DNA from: Nitrospira sp. MA-1
GTDB taxonomy: Bacteria > Nitrospirota > Nitrospiria > Nitrospirales > UBA8639
Length of the DNA: 64,000 nt
Reading direction: 5' to 3'
NCBI GenBank assembly: GCA_032139905.1
Contig: JAQJDB010000006.1
Coordinates: 558,001 to 622,000 of the forward strand
The number at the start of each line of letters is the position of its first letter. Positions within the stretch are counted from its first letter, which is position 1. A program made the translations under genes and the position numbers. The notes below the pieces were generated by a model that was not told the DNA's origin, searched no databases, and saw only the letters and a list, made by a program, of their open reading frames with translations. Shown here in pieces: positions 62,701 through 64,000 of this stretch.

Positions 62701-64000
62701 AGGAGCGGTCCAATTGCGGATATCCATACCGTTGAACCGGTTGGCTATGGTGTAGATAATAGCTTCCGGGAAATGGTGGTCCAAGTTCATGATACGGTTC
62801 CTCATACGGTCAATATTGTGACCGCTGGCAACCCGCCAGGGCAGCCGGTCGAGGTAGCGTTGGAAGCCGGTAAAACAGTGTCATTTATGATGCCGGAAAA
62901 AATTCTTATGACCCCAATGCCCTTCCTCAACGGAGGGACACATACAACGGGAAGCGGTCTGAATTTCAGGGCGGAACCTATCGCTCAACGTTTAGCCGTT
63001 AATCCAGATGCCTCAAAAATATTCAGTAGTGCCGAGCATGGTGATCCGGATACGCCATTATTGCGTGCGTACCTGGGTGATACTGTGGTGATCCGTCTTT
63101 TGCATACCCTCATGAATGAAACGATGACCTGGACAATATCAGGGCATACGTTTTTGAGTGAGCGATATGCCGGTGATGCCAATAGGAAAAATTCCATGCA
63201 TATTGGGATCGCTGAGCGATATGATTTAGTGGTTCCAAAGGCAGGGGGTCCTCGTCTGCAGCCTGGGGACTATATTCATTTTAATGGACGGTCTTCAAAG
63301 TTTTCCGAGGGAGGTTGGGGAATCCTGAGGGTCTTGGATAAGGAGACGCCAGACCTGAAGCCGCTCCCAGCCGGGTATTCAGGTCGAAATGAGATTCCCA
63401 AGCCCCTTCCTGTTTGTCCTGAAGAGGCTCCGGTGAAATCATTTAATGTGGTCGCGATGGACTTTCCAGGGATGAGTTTTAATCCCAGTGCTCCGGAATC
63501 CATTGAGATTGACTTTGAGAGGACCATTGAGCTGAGAAATCCTGAGGGCAAGATCTACGTCCTTGAGGATGAGGTCACTAAAGTGGCAGGGGATTATCAC
63601 CCGATGCCATTGACTATTCGAGCAAACGTGGGAGATTGCATTAAAGTTAATCTCAAAAATAAAATGAAGGAGAGCCGGGCTTCCTTCTCGGCAATATCAT
63701 TGGCCTTTAATCCCCAAGATTCATTGGGGGCAAATGTCGGTAATAACAAAGGGGATCAAACGATTGCCCCAGGAGAGTCAAAGACCTATACCTATTATGC
63801 AGATCCTTTTAACGGAGAGATTTCTTCCCTGGTATGGGACTGGGGAAATGTGATGTTAAACCCACGAAACGGTTTGTTCGGGGCGGTCATCATCGGGCCT
63901 AAAGGGTCGCAATACCGTGATCCGAAGACTGGTGCGGACATTTCCTTAAAAAATAGCTGGGAAGCGGATGTGATTGTCGATAAGACCATTCCAGGTCAAG
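59731..64000 (+). CDS. Giant secreted multicopper oxidase (partial, runs off the window)
   Basis: Open from ATG 59731 to the window edge without a stop, at least 1423 codons. AAGGAGG at 59717-59723 sits seven bases before the ATG. The signal peptide is HVKSRKAITTLSIGLLVGGTSFLSGGTLLAEE. Copper-binding clusters recur: SLHIHGSN, EVFHSHHPHGGTIRW, GDFLFHCHVAHHYVAGMWGYW, NIHPHFLQFD, VFWHDHAFGATTWPHGGFGTLVVEP and ISGHTFLSERY. This shows several cupredoxin domains in tandem. The size and the HCH..AHH pattern are like manganese-oxidase (MnxG/MofA-type) and other large oxidases. It is expected in the periplasm or outside. The substrate, whether Mn(II), Fe(II), Cu(I) or organic, is not determined. Confidence 0.88.
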   Translation, partial: MFHVKSRKAITTLSIGLLVGGTSFLSGGTLLAEEIQDKVMHSTGMVHQESPGWAERLKGQTIMEDTQEGRPNRAAMVERQHDRIMLRMENESGAQHADHTATGFYNTMTNMHQYGAGGQDLLLASDRNVEPVAASGGNCPSTAPVREYDISAINAEITLNQWLDYYPGYMYVLTENIDKVREEETKNAEAREVDGHGDPGAVTNGLQNQWIQPLVIRGNQGDCVKFTLRNQLEFGEEASLHIHGSNMVISKTGQPATTTNRDTVAEEGQVVEMEWYIHPDTQEGGRQFHTFSNDRELTVMGLMGTFVVEPHGSEYLDPLGNGDPTPMASGWQAIIKNGTGPDFREFVLIYHEVGDEAFRPVNKHGDFLPQRDPLTDAYRPGARALNYRSEPFGINNMHVQHEYFGFEDESMGYSSYTFGDAPTTIPRSYLGDPAKFRLVHGGSEVFHSHHPHGGTIRWPRSPRAIDEMPLWHAAKNGPVKYPVIRTKTDRVDVEVIGPSEALDLETECGSGLCQQLAGDFLFHCHVAHHYVAGMWGYWRVYNTMQTDDNRTDVMPNLRELPDRKGRMKAGVTSDQLIGKTVDWFGKKFTIVEKGKSDWKSNPAVINIKEWVEIQLPAQGKPGHKDDEKGQIISYDATVLDWAWDGNKAMSEKESTIENPKYHSPTPGKRRPILFESRTGKVSWPHLTPHFGKRVMFPPNHNPAPWLEMIHQDENGLRTSEPAQPGENGRWSLCPENAGRKYYNIHFINTPIEMAGPQGKEAPVIDPYGLIYVLHEEEEETRKNNDKKLPLVFRANIYDCIDYTLTSEWLDDDFTNFQSSKINIHPHFLQFDNQASDGVITGFSYEQSVRPFTMLEKKTKKGLPVPMNTVFTAKAKKGDSSIKVKNAAQYHVNTELLVGADNVKGNEIRRIKSIKGDTITFVRPLKHDHPVGDIVTVEFVRSRLWADADVGTVFWHDHAFGATTWPHGGFGTLVVEPVGSTYHDPKTGKLVRSGPIADIHTVEPVGYGVDNSFREMVVQVHDTVPHTVNIVTAGNPPGQPVEVALEAGKTVSFMMPEKILMTPMPFLNGGTHTTGSGLNFRAEPIAQRLAVNPDASKIFSSAEHGDPDTPLLRAYLGDTVVIRLLHTLMNETMTWTISGHTFLSERYAGDANRKNSMHIGIAERYDLVVPKAGGPRLQPGDYIHFNGRSSKFSEGGWGILRVLDKETPDLKPLPAGYSGRNEIPKPLPVCPEEAPVKSFNVVAMDFPGMSFNPSAPESIEIDFERTIELRNPEGKIYVLEDEVTKVAGDYHPMPLTIRANVGDCIKVNLKNKMKESRASFSAISLAFNPQDSLGANVGNNKGDQTIAPGESKTYTYYADPFNGEISSLVWDWGNVMLNPRNGLFGAVIIGPKGSQYRDPKTGADISLKNSWEADVIVDKTIPGQ

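Noticed and set aside
60151-63989. Many 60-150 aa minus-strand frames on the right end
   Set aside because: All are antisense to the multicopper oxidase, whose plus-strand frame is open to the window edge.
1-64000. CRISPR arrays, tRNA and rRNA genes
   Set aside because: No regularly spaced direct repeats and no cloverleaf or rRNA-like stretch were seen on reading; a covariance search would be needed to exclude small RNAs.

Overview
The window looks like a piece of a Nitrospirota chromosome, most likely Nitrospira. This is inferred from the mix of genes: a very large secreted multicopper oxidase, a periplasmic cupredoxin, a bacterial sphingolipid cluster, RHS remnants, roughly balanced base composition and a Gram-negative LptFG/LpxL envelope toolkit. 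No rRNA, tRNA or CRISPR array was seen.

Layout. 1-6.7 kb: the 3' end of a DUF2141-like gene, two glycosyltransferases, a kinase-fold protein, gpmA and two 2-oxoglutarate/iron oxygenases. 6.7-15.0 kb: a decayed, internally duplicated RHS (YD-repeat) region. Two copies of a module (ankyrin-repeat protein, 256-aa lipoprotein, RHS C-terminal fragment) flank a methyltransferase gene, whose 3' end is itself duplicated. One RHS fragment is split by a palindromic MITE-like element. 15.1-28.8 kb: a long co-directional minus-strand array. It starts with fatty-acyl-AMP ligase, reductase, acyl carrier protein and serine palmitoyltransferase, continues into surface-carbohydrate genes, and ends with a nonulosonic (sialic-acid-like) set: oxidoreductase, NeuB-cupin fusion, HAD phosphatase and CMP-sugar synthetase.

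29-39.2 kb: mostly plus-strand lipid genes. These are a fatty-acid/sphingoid hydroxylase-like membrane protein, a GNAT-fold protein resembling bacterial ceramide synthase, two nucleotidyltransferases, an LptF/LptG pair, a CDP-alcohol phosphotransferase fused to an N-terminal domain, a diacylglycerol/lipid kinase and a Tam41-like nucleotidyltransferase. With the minus-strand spt genes they form a plausible complete ceramide pathway plus phospho-headgroup steps and perhaps export. This is the most interesting system in the window.

39.2-45.1 kb: an accessory patch. A nuclease-like gene is split by an intact IS3-family element with a 3-bp target duplication. There are three copies of a ~200-240 bp intergenic repeat, and a duplicated 3' fragment of the polyprenyl synthase gene flanks an LpxL-like acyltransferase. 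45-64 kb: core metabolism and redox genes: ispB-type synthase, gltB-gltD, a long DUF692 protein, a coiled-coil lipoprotein, an MBL hydrolase, a cupredoxin, DUF192, a Rieske protein, a chagasin-like protein, a D-amino-acid aminotransferase, and a giant multicopper oxidase running off the right edge.
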